A stretch of 55,401 bases of DNA from an uncultured Prevotellaceae bacterium (GTDB lineage: Bacteria; Bacteroidota; Bacteroidia; Bacteroidales; Bacteroidaceae), in the NCBI GenBank assembly GCA_902770195.1, contig CACXSA010000036.1, forward strand, positions 1 to 55,401, read 5' to 3'. Each line of letters opens with the position of its first letter. Position 1 is the first letter of the stretch. The notes under the pieces are model-generated. The model was not told the origin of the DNA, made no database searches, and saw nothing but the letters and a program-made list of their open reading frames with translations. Below, in pieces: positions 1 to 6,790 of this stretch. Made by a program: the position numbers and the translations under genes.

Positions 1-140
1 ACTACGAGCAGAACTACGTGCTGCCAGACGATGTGGTGAAAGACCAGATTTCTGCTAAGGTCGAGGACGGCATCCTGACCATCACCATGCCGAAGACCGC
101 ACCGAAGGAGAAAGTCACCAAGGCCATTGAGGTCTCGTAA
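1..140 (+). CDS. Hsp20 small heat-shock protein, C-terminal fragment (cut by window edge)
   Basis: The frame starting at base 3 gives 45 residues ending in a TAA at 138-140. The segment VEDGILTITMPK is the typical last strand of the alpha-crystallin domain (GxLxIxxPK), followed by a short tail ending KAIEVS. Small heat-shock proteins are ATP-independent holdases in the cytoplasm that keep unfolding proteins soluble for DnaK. The N-terminal part lies outside the window, so length and start cannot be judged. Identification rests on this single motif and on the position of the stop soon after it, as in the family. Confidence 0.85.
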   Translation, partial: YEQNYVLPDDVVKDQISAKVEDGILTITMPKTAPKEKVTKAIEVS

Positions 141-163
141 ACAGTTCGTCTTGTTCTAAGTTA

Positions 164-205
164 AATCCCCGACCTGCAGGAATGCAAGCCGGGGATTCTG
201 GTTTA
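164..205 (+). terminator. Possible intrinsic terminator after the Hsp20 gene
   Basis: AATCCCCG (164-171) and CGGGGATT (190-197) form a perfect 8-bp inverted repeat with an 18-base loop, 24 bases after the Hsp20 stop. The T-tract behind it is weak (ctggttta), so termination is plausible but not certain. Between here and 370 I see no gene. Confidence 0.5.
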
Positions 206-370
206 TATGTAATGGCACTAAGCCATGAACTGCCTGATGTGGCGGGGGCCATCGTCTCTGTCAGAGGAGCTTCAGATATAGCGCATTCTTGCTTAGGCAA
301 GCGTCTCCTTTCGTCGTCGAGCGGTCGCTATACTGCTCGGAATCTACAGAATTGATGAGTTCGCGGAGTG

Positions 371-607
371 TCATTGCCTTTGTCTTACTAATTCGATAGC
401 TTCCTTGCCGGTCAGATGTTCAATGTCGAAACGAATCATCAGCATACGGGAAAGGCCGCTCTCTATTTCCTTTTGCAGACTCTCATCATCATTCGGATTG
501 TATCGGTTGCCGAGCATACGTGCCATTTGCAGTTTCTCTTGTTCATCTTCAATAATGTGTATCCTGCCGAAAGCTATCACGCTGCGGAAGAACGTGCAAA
601 AGTCGCA
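371..607 (-). pseudogene. NimA-like / pyridoxamine 5'-phosphate oxidase family flavoprotein, N-terminally deleted remnant
   Basis: The reverse strand reads RSVIAFGRIHIIED, then NRYNP and a C-terminal region up to the TGA at 371-373. This resembles the C-terminal half of the split-barrel flavin-binding proteins annotated as pyridoxamine 5'-phosphate oxidase or 5-nitroimidazole reductase-like, which usually have about 150-180 residues. Only about 79 codons remain. The frame is closed by a TGA at 608-610 directly before the conserved part, and the only in-frame start nearby is a GTG at 580. A good promoter box (TAACTTTGC, 639-647) still points at the remnant, so the 5' half seems to have been lost by deletion. 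The family call is from motif memory. Confidence 0.6.
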
Positions 608-638
608 TCAAATTACCAACTTTTGTTAATAATTTGGG

Positions 639-647
639 GCAAAGTTA
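639..647 (-). promoter_or_regulatory. Promoter -7 box (TAACTTTGC) reading into the NimA-like remnant
   Basis: A perfect TAnnTTTGC Bacteroidetes -7 element on the reverse strand, about 30 bases before the truncated reading frame. It is probably the original promoter of the deleted gene. The conserved hypothetical gene at 707 starts on the opposite strand about 60 bases away. Confidence 0.55.
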
Positions 648-706
648 CGAAATATTCTCCGTTTTTCGTAACTTTATTCCCAGATATCAAAAAGATATAT
701 GAAAAA

Positions 707-1234
707 ATGGATACTTTTGAAAATATATTGAGAAAAGACCTGAGCCAGTTTCTTCTTTCCATGAAGGAAGTGGACGAGCGTATGCCGGAGTGTCCCGATG
801 TCGAGGATAAATGGGAATCTATTGCCAAGGCTTATATTCCCGATGGCATCAGGGAGTTTCAGGACTTCCCATCAGCATCCCTTGGATGGATGATGTACAT
901 CGGCATGGCCGTCGCTAAGATGTGGGACACAGATTGGGAGATCTATTCCAAGGTGGCAGACCTTTATGCGTACATGCGTGACAAGCGAGGTTATGACAAC
1001 ATGGATGAATACATCCGTGAGGAAGTTCTTCTGCTGCAAGGCATTGACTACACCATTCTGGAAAGGATAACAGGCGAATGTGCCTCTCGCGTATATAATG
1101 CCCTGATGCACCAGCGTCTGGAGCCAGGTACGAAGGAGGCTTTCAACGGCTATGTAGCCTGTCTGCACCAACTATATTTGTTCGGTGCCGCTATGCAGCT
1201 GAAGCGAATGGGTTATCACATGACAAAGATGTAG
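707..1234 (+). CDS. Conserved Bacteroidales hypothetical protein, 175 aa
   Basis: The frame is open from 416, but the plausible start is the ATG at 707, since translation before it looks like non-coding sequence and runs through the promoter region of the opposite gene. The product is a soluble, acidic, probably mostly helical protein with no signal peptide. It contains a conserved-looking stretch with SLGWMMYIGMAVAKMWD and DLYAYMRDKRGYD, and ends in LYLFGAAMQLKRMGYHM. I recognise it as a protein found widely in Bacteroidales, but I know of no assigned function. It is followed immediately, in the same frame, by the remnant of an amidohydrolase gene, so its own downstream region is a deletion scar. 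Confidence 0.8.
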   Translation: MDTFENILRKDLSQFLLSMKEVDERMPECPDVEDKWESIAKAYIPDGIREFQDFPSASLGWMMYIGMAVAKMWDTDWEIYSKVADLYAYMRDKRGYDNMDEYIREEVLLLQGIDYTILERITGECASRVYNALMHQRLEPGTKEAFNGYVACLHQLYLFGAAMQLKRMGYHMTKM

Positions 1235-1414
1235 AATAACATCACCTTTGAGTGTACCAAGCAGGCCTTTGGCATCGACAGCATCATCTTCGCCTCAGAC
1301 TATCCTTACGAGTGTCTGGCAAACATGATGAAGTTCGTGAAAACGCTGGATCTGACAGAAGAGGAAAAGGAAAAACTCTTCCACTTGAATGCCGAGAAGT
1401 ATATTTTAAGTTAG
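1235..1414 (+). pseudogene. Amidohydrolase (metal-dependent hydrolase) C-terminal remnant
   Basis: Right after the TAG of the preceding gene, the same frame continues open for 59 codons to a TAG at 1412-1414, with no usable start. It reads FGIDSIIFASDYPYE followed by LDLTEEEKEKLFHLNAEKYI. The pair 'F-x-SDYP-E' and 'L-E-x-E-K-x-x-H-L-N-A-E-x' is the usual ending of amidohydrolase-2 family enzymes (decarboxylases and hydrolases of about 300 residues), where the Asp is a metal ligand. About 80 percent of such a protein is missing, so this is a deletion relic. It could only be expressed by readthrough of the upstream stop. Confidence 0.75.
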
Positions 1415-1472
1415 TCTGACTATGACAGACTTGCCCTTCAGGTCAGGTCTGAAAACGCACTCGCATAAATAG

Positions 1473-1510
1473 GGTTGGCTGGTCGTAATTCGATATAGCC
1501 AACCTTTTTT
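1473..1510 (+). terminator. Intrinsic terminator
   Basis: GGTTGGCT (1473-1480) pairs with AGCCAACC (1497-1504), followed directly by six T. It closes the unit containing the 707 gene and the amidohydrolase remnant and faces the end of the convergent thioesterase gene. Confidence 0.85.
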
Positions 1511-1564
1511 GTTACCTATTGGCATTTTTTTTCTTTACAACAAAATATTTCGGTAAATATTCTA

Positions 1565-1975
1565 TTATAATAATGTCTCAGGAAGAGGGGTGGCTTTGCG
1601 GTATCCCATTCCTGTGATATGGCAAATGAGGTTGCCAGCCTGGTTTGTCACGCGTACTTCAACGGATGGGATTTTATGATGGTCAGCCACAAAGACGGCT
1701 ACTGCCGTGAGTGTATCACCCTCATGTGCACTGGCCACAAACATGATGGAATTACTGATACCGAAGGTGAGTTGACCTGCATTGTTCATCAGTGCTGCGA
1801 TGGCCAGGTCGGCTAATGTAAACAGAGCACCGCCTTGGCATACATTGCCACCATTCAGGTGGTTTTTAGTGACTGTCATAACTGTCACTGCATGATGACT
1901 GTCGGCTTCTGTAATCCGGCAGCCTGTAGCTGCTGCGAAGCGATCTGTCTGATTCAATATTTCTTTGATGTCCAT
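1565..1975 (-). CDS. PaaI-family hotdog-fold acyl-CoA thioesterase
   Basis: The 136-residue product starts at MDIKEIL. Residues 39-56 carry HLNGGNVCQGGALFTLAD, the signature of PaaI/YbgC-type thioesterases, in which the Asn and the following helix form the active site. The rest matches a single hotdog domain. Such enzymes hydrolyse acyl- or aryl-CoA thioesters in the cytoplasm; the substrate cannot be deduced. An upstream ATG at 1984 would add MKR. The longer open frame to 2092 is unlikely to be coding because the promoter box lies inside it (1999-2007). The gene stands alone between convergent remnants and a divergent unit. Confidence 0.88.
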   Translation of the reverse strand: MDIKEILNQTDRFAAATGCRITEADSHHAVTVMTVTKNHLNGGNVCQGGALFTLADLAIAALMNNAGQLTFGISNSIMFVASAHEGDTLTAVAVFVADHHKIPSVEVRVTNQAGNLICHITGMGYRKATPLPETLL

Positions 1976-1998
1976 TCTTTTCATCCAATTAATCGTCT

Positions 1999-2007
1999 GC
2001 AAAGATA
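1999..2007 (-). promoter_or_regulatory. Thioesterase promoter -7 box (TATCTTTGC)
   Basis: Exact TAnnTTTGC element on the reverse strand, 24 bases before the ATG at 1975. This predicts a very short leader and argues for that start. A perfect 12-bp palindrome (TGGAATATTCCA, 2019-2030) lies just upstream and may be an operator. Confidence 0.75.
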
Positions 2008-2029
2008 CTAAAAACAGGTGGAATATTCC

Positions 2030-2140
2030 AAATTTATTTGGTATTTTACTCGCTAATTCGTAACATTGAGACTGTGTCTCGAAATTACTCACGCTCGAAA
2101 ATCCTCAAATTTATTTGGTATTTTACTCGCTAATTCGTAA
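2030..2140 (+). repeat. Tandem 34-bp promoter repeat
   Basis: Identical 34-bp copies occupy 2030-2063 and 2107-2140. Each contains TTTGGTATTTTACTCGC and TAATTCGTAA. Only the second copy runs into a complete -7 box. Between them lies a short hairpin (GAGAC/GTCTC) and the motif CGCTCGAAAAT, which recurs in the same position between the related tandem copies at 51449-51575. Confidence 0.85.
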
Positions 2141-2146
2141 TTTTGC
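2114..2146 (+). promoter_or_regulatory. Promoter for FMN reductase remnant / oligogalacturonate lyase
   Basis: TTTG at 2114-2117, a 20-base spacer, and TAATTTTGC at 2138-2146 match the Bacteroidetes -33/-7 promoter. The spacer is of the conserved TATTTT-n-CTC...ATTCG type shared with the promoters near 4560 and 51450. Confidence 0.7.
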
Positions 2147-2181
2147 AAAAATTTAAATATACAACTAAACTAATACAAATT

Positions 2182-2376
2182 ATGAAAGTTCTGATTTTGC
2201 AAGGTTCTCCACGAGTCAATGGCAACACCGCATGGATGGCGGAAGAGTACAAGAAGGCTGCAGAAGCAGTAGGTCACGAAGTAACATTGGTAAATGTAGC
2301 AAAGAAGAAGATTGCCGGTTGTCTGGCATGTGAGTATTGCCATAACAAAGGCAATGCGTTGGCAGGAAAACTGTAA
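2182..2376 (+). pseudogene. NADPH-dependent FMN reductase / flavodoxin-fold protein, C-terminally deleted remnant
   Basis: From the ATG at 2182 the product opens with MKVLILQGSPRVNGNT, the phosphate-binding loop of flavodoxin-like NAD(P)H:FMN or quinone reductases. It continues to IAGCLACEYCHNKGN, the conserved Cys-containing segment near residue 50. Family members have about 180-200 residues, but here the frame ends after 64. The break comes just after GN. Eight bases after the stop the next gene starts, so a deletion has joined the head of this gene to the start region of the lyase. The remnant keeps an intact promoter and may now serve only as leader for the lyase. Confidence 0.75.
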
Positions 2377-2384
2377 ACTAGGAT

Positions 2385-3659
2385 ATGAACGACAGCATCG
2401 GACAGAGACAACAGATTTGCGGCTGCACAGATGAACAGCATTTTGACACACAACTGCTGTATTTTACGTGTTCATCACTTAGTAGCGACGACAGAAGACT
2501 TTATGTCATCAGCAATCGTGACGGTCATCCCAACGTCTTCGTCAAGGATCTCGAGACGAACGAGGAACGACAGCTGACGCATAACACAAAGGGAATTCTG
2601 AAGAGCTATGTGTATTTCGACGGCACACTGAACGAGGGACTGGGCAAGGCCAGCGTATCACTCGACAGCAAACGGGATGTGGTTTATTTCATTCAAGACG
2701 ACTGCATCTGCAAAGTGGGGCTGGACGGGAATGTAGTGGTGCTCAACCATGTGCCCGACAACAGGATGACGGCGTTTACCCACGTCAGCGACGACGGGCG
2801 GCTGCTGTGTGTACCGATGACAGACAGCAGGTGTCTGGATTACGACCCGGAAACGGAAGGCAGCGGGCTCGACAAACGGCCTGTCTATAATATCGACCAG
2901 CGAGTGCAGGACGAAGGGCTGAGCAGCTACCTCTGTATCTACGATACGGCTACAGGGGCACTGAAATATGAGAAGCGGGTGCCGCTGTGCTGGATAACGC
3001 ATGTGCAGTTTAATCCAGCTGACCCTGAGATCATCATGTATAACCATGAATGGCCTTTTCGCGATTGCGGAATACGTCGTATGTGGCTGTACAACCACCG
3101 TACCGATGAGACAATACGTGTCAGGACGGAAGGCACCGACACGCTGGGCGACACGAAGGGATACGCCCGAAAGGCGGCCGACTGGGTCTGCCATGAGATG
3201 TGGAGTGACGACGGGAATATTATCATTTATCATGGTGGTTACGAGAACGGACCGGCAATGGTTGGACGCTACGACATGCGCACAAGACAGTACTGGGAGA
3301 TAGCGCTGCCAGAAGAGTATAAGTCGTATGGACACTTCACGATGGATCATCAGCAGATACTCTGTTGTGACGGGTATTTCAAATTTTCCGACGATGTGGC
3401 TGTCGTTCGTGAGAATAGCACCGACAACGGTCCCGATCCGCATAAAAAGGACGGTGCATATATCTCCCGCGTGATACCGCTGTGGGAAGAAGGAGTGCTC
3501 AGATGGGTACCGCTTTGTAAGCATGAGAGCGACTGGTTGGGACAAGACGCTCACCCCCACCCCATCTATAACCATAACGGTAATCGCATCTACTTCAACA
3601 GCAGAAGCGAACAAGACATCAAGGTGTATTATACAGACGTAAAAGCGGAGGAAGTTTAA
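2385..3659 (+). CDS. Oligogalacturonate lyase family protein (PL22)
   Basis: The 424-residue protein is built of repeated WD40-like strands (for example YVISNRDGHPNVFVKDLETNEERQLT), as in the seven-bladed propeller of PL22 lyases. Characterised enzymes bind Mn2+ through a Gln and His residues late in the protein. Here QDAHPHP places Q387, H390 and H392, and further His occur in CHEMW (H270) and GHF (H317). These enzymes cleave unsaturated digalacturonate from pectin into 5-keto-4-deoxyuronate in the cytoplasm. No signal peptide is seen, which fits. No other pectin genes lie nearby. Transcription probably comes from the promoter at 2114-2146 through the FMN reductase remnant. The start is taken as the first ATG after that remnant. 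Confidence 0.85.
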   Translation: MNDSIGQRQQICGCTDEQHFDTQLLYFTCSSLSSDDRRLYVISNRDGHPNVFVKDLETNEERQLTHNTKGILKSYVYFDGTLNEGLGKASVSLDSKRDVVYFIQDDCICKVGLDGNVVVLNHVPDNRMTAFTHVSDDGRLLCVPMTDSRCLDYDPETEGSGLDKRPVYNIDQRVQDEGLSSYLCIYDTATGALKYEKRVPLCWITHVQFNPADPEIIMYNHEWPFRDCGIRRMWLYNHRTDETIRVRTEGTDTLGDTKGYARKAADWVCHEMWSDDGNIIIYHGGYENGPAMVGRYDMRTRQYWEIALPEEYKSYGHFTMDHQQILCCDGYFKFSDDVAVVRENSTDNGPDPHKKDGAYISRVIPLWEEGVLRWVPLCKHESDWLGQDAHPHPIYNHNGNRIYFNSRSEQDIKVYYTDVKAEEV

Positions 3660-3667
3660 ACCAAGAA

Positions 3668-4483
3668 TTATAATTTCTCGCCGCAATGAGAACAATAGCG
3701 GTCTTTTACGCGGACATTGGACCCACAGCGGGGACAGTGTCCGTCTTTTGGTTTCTCCTGTGTCTCGTCAATAATGGTGGCTGTGACGATACCTGTAGGT
3801 ACGGCGATAATGGTGTAGCCCAGCAACATGACAAAGGCTGACAGCAGACGACCGAGGGGTGTGACTGGCGTGATGTCGCCATAGCCCACAGTGGTCATAG
3901 TCACTATTGCCCAATATACGGATGTTCCCAAGTCGGTGAACTGAGTATTGGGAACAGAACTCTCCACCATGAACATCAGGGTACCCAGACAGGTGACCAG
4001 TATTAGTACGAAGAGGAAATAAACAGCAATCTTGGTGAGGCTCTTTTGGAGCGAGTGCATCAGAATATATCCTTCATTGATAAAGCTGAATAGCTTGAAA
4101 ATACGGAAGATACGGATGAAGCGGAACGAACGCAGCAAGAGCATATAGCGGGCGTTGGGCAGGAAGTAGGAAAGGTATGGAGGCAAGGTGGACAGTAGGT
4201 CTATGATGCCGAAAAAGCTCAACACATAGTCGCGTGGTCGGGGTGAACAATAGACACGAGTGATATATTCGACAGTAAAGAAGAAGGTGAGGATGTATTC
4301 GAGTATCTCCAGGGCAAACTGGTAGTTATGTCGCAATGAAGGTATGGTCTCAACGAACGAGATGATGATGCTCATCGAGATGGCGATGATCAGAATGATG
4401 TCAAAAAGCTTGCCCGCTGGGGTGTCCGATTCGAAAATAATCTCGTAGAGTGCTTTTTTCTCAAGCCAATAAGGTTTCTTCAT
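3668..4483 (-). CDS. Voltage-gated-type potassium channel with C-terminal zinc ribbon
   Basis: The 271 residues show six membrane segments. S4 at about 113-131 carries Arg at every third position (R118, R121, R124, R127). A pore helix leads to the selectivity filter TVGYGD at 198-203, and S6 follows at about 212-238. This is a complete Kv-type subunit that should assemble as a tetramer in the inner membrane. The odd part is the cytoplasmic tail, CPRCG (C250, C253) and CSHCG (C264, C267), a four-Cys zinc ribbon where a ligand-binding or RCK domain might be expected. It converges with the lyase gene with an 8-base gap and diverges from the DUF2461 gene. Confidence 0.92.
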   Translation of the reverse strand: MKKPYWLEKKALYEIIFESDTPAGKLFDIILIIAISMSIIISFVETIPSLRHNYQFALEILEYILTFFFTVEYITRVYCSPRPRDYVLSFFGIIDLLSTLPPYLSYFLPNARYMLLLRSFRFIRIFRIFKLFSFINEGYILMHSLQKSLTKIAVYFLFVLILVTCLGTLMFMVESSVPNTQFTDLGTSVYWAIVTMTTVGYGDITPVTPLGRLLSAFVMLLGYTIIAVPTGIVTATIIDETQEKPKDGHCPRCGSNVRVKDRYCSHCGEKL

Positions 4484-4508
4484 ACTGCTAATAGTTTGCT
4501 ATTACGTT

Positions 4509-4517
4509 GCAAAAATA
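4509..4517 (-). promoter_or_regulatory. K+ channel promoter -7 box (TATTTTTGC)
   Basis: TAnnTTTGC element on the reverse strand, 25 bases before the channel start. It stands back to back with the promoter of the DUF2461 gene. Confidence 0.65.
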
Positions 4518-4537
4518 CATATTATTTTGGAATTTCT

Positions 4538-4568
4538 TTTGTATTTTCTCAAATATTCGTAAATTTGC
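4538..4568 (+). promoter_or_regulatory. DUF2461 gene promoter
   Basis: TTTG (4538-4541), 18 bases, then TAAATTTGC (4560-4568). The spacer TATTTTCTC...ATTCG is the third member of the conserved-spacer promoter family in this window. Confidence 0.7.
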
Positions 4569-4589
4569 AGAAAAATATGGCTATTGAAT

Positions 4590-5300
4590 ATGGACACAAA
4601 AAGAATACTGAAATATCTGCGCCAGCTGATGGCGAACAATAACAGAGCGTGGTTTCTGGAGCATAAACAGGAGTATGATGCCATCCGTGCGAACTTTGAA
4701 GAAGGGGTGCAACAAGCTATCGGACGGATAGCATCGTTCGACCCAACGATAGCCCACCTCAGTGTGAAGGAATGCACCTACAGGTTCAATCGCGACACCA
4801 GATTCTCGAATGACAAGTCACCCTACAAGAACCATCTGGGAGCCTATATTGCTGCTCACGGGAAGAAGGCGCTGCATGGTGGCTACTATCTGCATCTGGA
4901 ACCCGGACACTGCCTGGTGGCTTGCGGAAACTATTGGTTGCCTACGAACATCCTGACTTCATGTCGCAACGAGATTATGGGTAACACGGACGAGTGGCTG
5001 AAATGTGTGGAGAGTCCTGAGTTCCTGAAGTATTTTGGTCGTGTGGATGCTCCTGAAGACATGCCCACATGGGACCAGCCACAGGGCTTTGGACTGGACC
5101 GGCTGAAGACCTGTCCGTCGGGATTCCCTCGCGATTGGGAGCATGTGGAATACCTGCGCCAAAAGGACTATTGTTGCTGGCACAGGGTTGATGACAGCTT
5201 CTTCCAAGGCGACAAATGGCTGGACGAGATGGAGAAGATGATGCGTGCTGCCAAACCGATGATGGATATGATGAATTCGGTGATTGACGATTATGAATAA
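4590..5300 (+). CDS. DUF2461 domain-containing protein
   Basis: The 236 residues match the DUF2461 family (TIGR02453) over their whole length. Landmarks are LMANNNRAWFLEHKQEYD near the N-terminus, YRFNRDTRFSNDKSPYKNHLGAYI around residue 70, and GGYYLHLEPG. The family is common in Bacteroidetes and its function is unknown. The protein is soluble with no signal peptide. The ATG at 4590 is preferred over the upstream in-frame TTG at 4584; the promoter box ends 21 bases before it. It is probably monocistronic, as the next gene has its own promoter. Confidence 0.9.
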   Translation: MDTKRILKYLRQLMANNNRAWFLEHKQEYDAIRANFEEGVQQAIGRIASFDPTIAHLSVKECTYRFNRDTRFSNDKSPYKNHLGAYIAAHGKKALHGGYYLHLEPGHCLVACGNYWLPTNILTSCRNEIMGNTDEWLKCVESPEFLKYFGRVDAPEDMPTWDQPQGFGLDRLKTCPSGFPRDWEHVEYLRQKDYCCWHRVDDSFFQGDKWLDEMEKMMRAAKPMMDMMNSVIDDYE

Positions 5301-5319
5301 AACTTTCCTGTTTAAATCC

Positions 5320-5351
5320 TTTGTCGTTCAAAAAAAAAACCCTACCTTTGC
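5320..5351 (+). promoter_or_regulatory. Dcu transporter promoter
   Basis: TTTG at 5320-5323 and TACCTTTGC at 5343-5351 with a 19-base spacer that contains an A9 tract. The leader to the ATG at 5380 would be about 25 bases. Confidence 0.8.
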
Positions 5352-5379
5352 AGACAATAACAACTTAAAACTATAAGAA

Positions 5380-6711
5380 ATGTCATTATTAATGATTCTA
5401 CAACTCATGATAGTGCTTGGAGCACTATGGGTGGGCTCACGCTATGGCAGCCTTGCACTAGGTGCTATTTCCGGTATCGGACTTGCTATTCTCGTTTTTG
5501 GTTTCAGCTTAAAGCCTGGTACTCCGCCAACCGACGTTATCTACATCATCATTGCTGCCGTAACCTGTGCGGGTATCATGCAAGCATCAGGGGGTATGGA
5601 CTGGCTCATCCAGATAGCTGAGCGCCTGTTGCGCAAGCATCCTGACCGCATTACTTTCCTGGCACCCCTGAGCACTTTCTTCCTGACGGTGTTGGTGGGA
5701 ACGGGTCATGTGGTTTATACGCTGATGCCTATTATCTGTGATATCGCCCTGAAAAAGGGCATCCGTCCGGAACGTCCCTGCGGTGTGGCATCTATCGCCT
5801 CTCAGGTGGGTATCACCTGTTCACCGATTGCTGCTGCTGTGGTGGCTTTTGTCAGTATATCCAATGTCAACGGCTTTGACATTACCATCCCTGGGGTGTT
5901 GATGATTTCCATACCTTCGTGCGTCTGTGGACTGATGGCAGCAGCTGCAGCCAGCTACCATCGTGGACTGGACCTTGACAAAGACCCCCGTTTCCAAGCC
6001 AGGATTAAGGATCCTGAACAGTATGAATATATCTACGGTTCTTCTACTACTACGCTTGACAAGATTATTCCGATTGAGGCTAAGCGGGCGGTGTATATTT
6101 TCCTAGCTGCTCTTGGCGTCATCGTCTTGTTTGCCGCTGTTCCTTCCCTACTCCCTTCATGGGACGGCAAGGCGCTGAAGATGAACATTGTCATTCAGAT
6201 TGTGATGATCAGTGCAGCAGCATTGATGATTATATTCTGCAAAGCATCACCGAAGAAGGCGGTTGCGGGTCCTGTGTGGCAGTCGGGTATGGTGGCTGTA
6301 GTAGCTATATATGGTATTGCCTGGCTGGCAGACACTTATTTCTCGAATTATATGGATGAGATGCAAGTGATGCTGACTGACATCGTGAAGGAGTATCCAT
6401 GGTCTATCGCCTTCGTGTTCTTCCTGGTTTCCGTGCTTATCAACTCACAAGGCGCGGTGGTAGTGGCTATGCTTCCGTTGGCATACTCCCTGGGAATAGC
6501 GGGTCCGATACTGTTGGGCGTGCTTCCCTCTGTTTACGGCTATTTCTTCATTCCCAACTATCCAAGTGATATTGCAACGGTGAACTTTGACCGTTCAGGA
6601 ACGACCATTATAGGCAAATACCTGCTGAACCACTCGTTTATGATGCCTGGACTGATATGTGTGAGCACATCAACGATTGTAGCTTACCTGTTGTCGATGA
6701 TTATATATTAA
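5380..6711 (+). CDS. Anaerobic C4-dicarboxylate transporter, DcuA/DcuB family
   Basis: The 443 residues are strongly hydrophobic with about ten to twelve predicted membrane spans, the usual Dcu length (430-446). Conserved stretches include GIMQASGGMDWLIQIAE, VGTGHVVYTLMPII and ERPCGVASIASQVGITCSPIAAA, all typical of DcuA/DcuB. The carriers exchange fumarate, malate or aspartate for succinate across the inner membrane. In Prevotella-like fermenters that release succinate, a role in succinate export is likely (inference). DcuA and DcuB cannot be told apart from sequence alone. Its stop is followed within two bases by a heptamer array and a double-hairpin element. Confidence 0.93.
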   Translation: MSLLMILQLMIVLGALWVGSRYGSLALGAISGIGLAILVFGFSLKPGTPPTDVIYIIIAAVTCAGIMQASGGMDWLIQIAERLLRKHPDRITFLAPLSTFFLTVLVGTGHVVYTLMPIICDIALKKGIRPERPCGVASIASQVGITCSPIAAAVVAFVSISNVNGFDITIPGVLMISIPSCVCGLMAAAAASYHRGLDLDKDPRFQARIKDPEQYEYIYGSSTTTLDKIIPIEAKRAVYIFLAALGVIVLFAAVPSLLPSWDGKALKMNIVIQIVMISAAALMIIFCKASPKKAVAGPVWQSGMVAVVAIYGIAWLADTYFSNYMDEMQVMLTDIVKEYPWSIAFVFFLVSVLINSQGAVVVAMLPLAYSLGIAGPILLGVLPSVYGYFFIPNYPSDIATVNFDRSGTTIIGKYLLNHSFMMPGLICVSTSTIVAYLLSMIIY

Positions 6712-6712
6712 A

Positions 6713-6777
6713 GATGTGAGAGGTGAGAGGTAAGTAATCGACGAAGTCGCTTACTACCTTTAGGTCAAAGGAGTAAG
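6713..6777 (+). repeat. Heptamer array with double-hairpin core (copy A)
   Basis: Three heptamers (GATGTGA, GAGGTGA, GAGGTAA; 6713-6733) start two bases after the Dcu stop. They lead into the core at 6738-6770: hairpin 1 is CGAC-GAA-GTCG, hairpin 2 is centred on ACC-TTTA-GGT. In this copy the left arm of hairpin 2 is CTTACT (6750-6755), which pairs instead with AGTAAG (6772-6777) in the following heptamer-like sequence. The HD gene starts 14 bases later. Confidence 0.8.
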
Positions 6778-6790
6778 AAGGGTAATAAAT

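Noticed and set aside
115-300. Reverse-strand 61-codon frame between Hsp20 and the NimA-like remnant
   Set aside because: Overlaps the Hsp20 end and the terminator hairpin; the translation has no recognisable family. It could be another decayed remnant, but nothing supports that.
2658-3695. Long open frame (345 codons) on the reverse strand over the lyase gene
   Set aside because: It is a shadow of a strong plus-strand gene with clear PL22 motifs; its translation shows no recognisable domain and no promoter.
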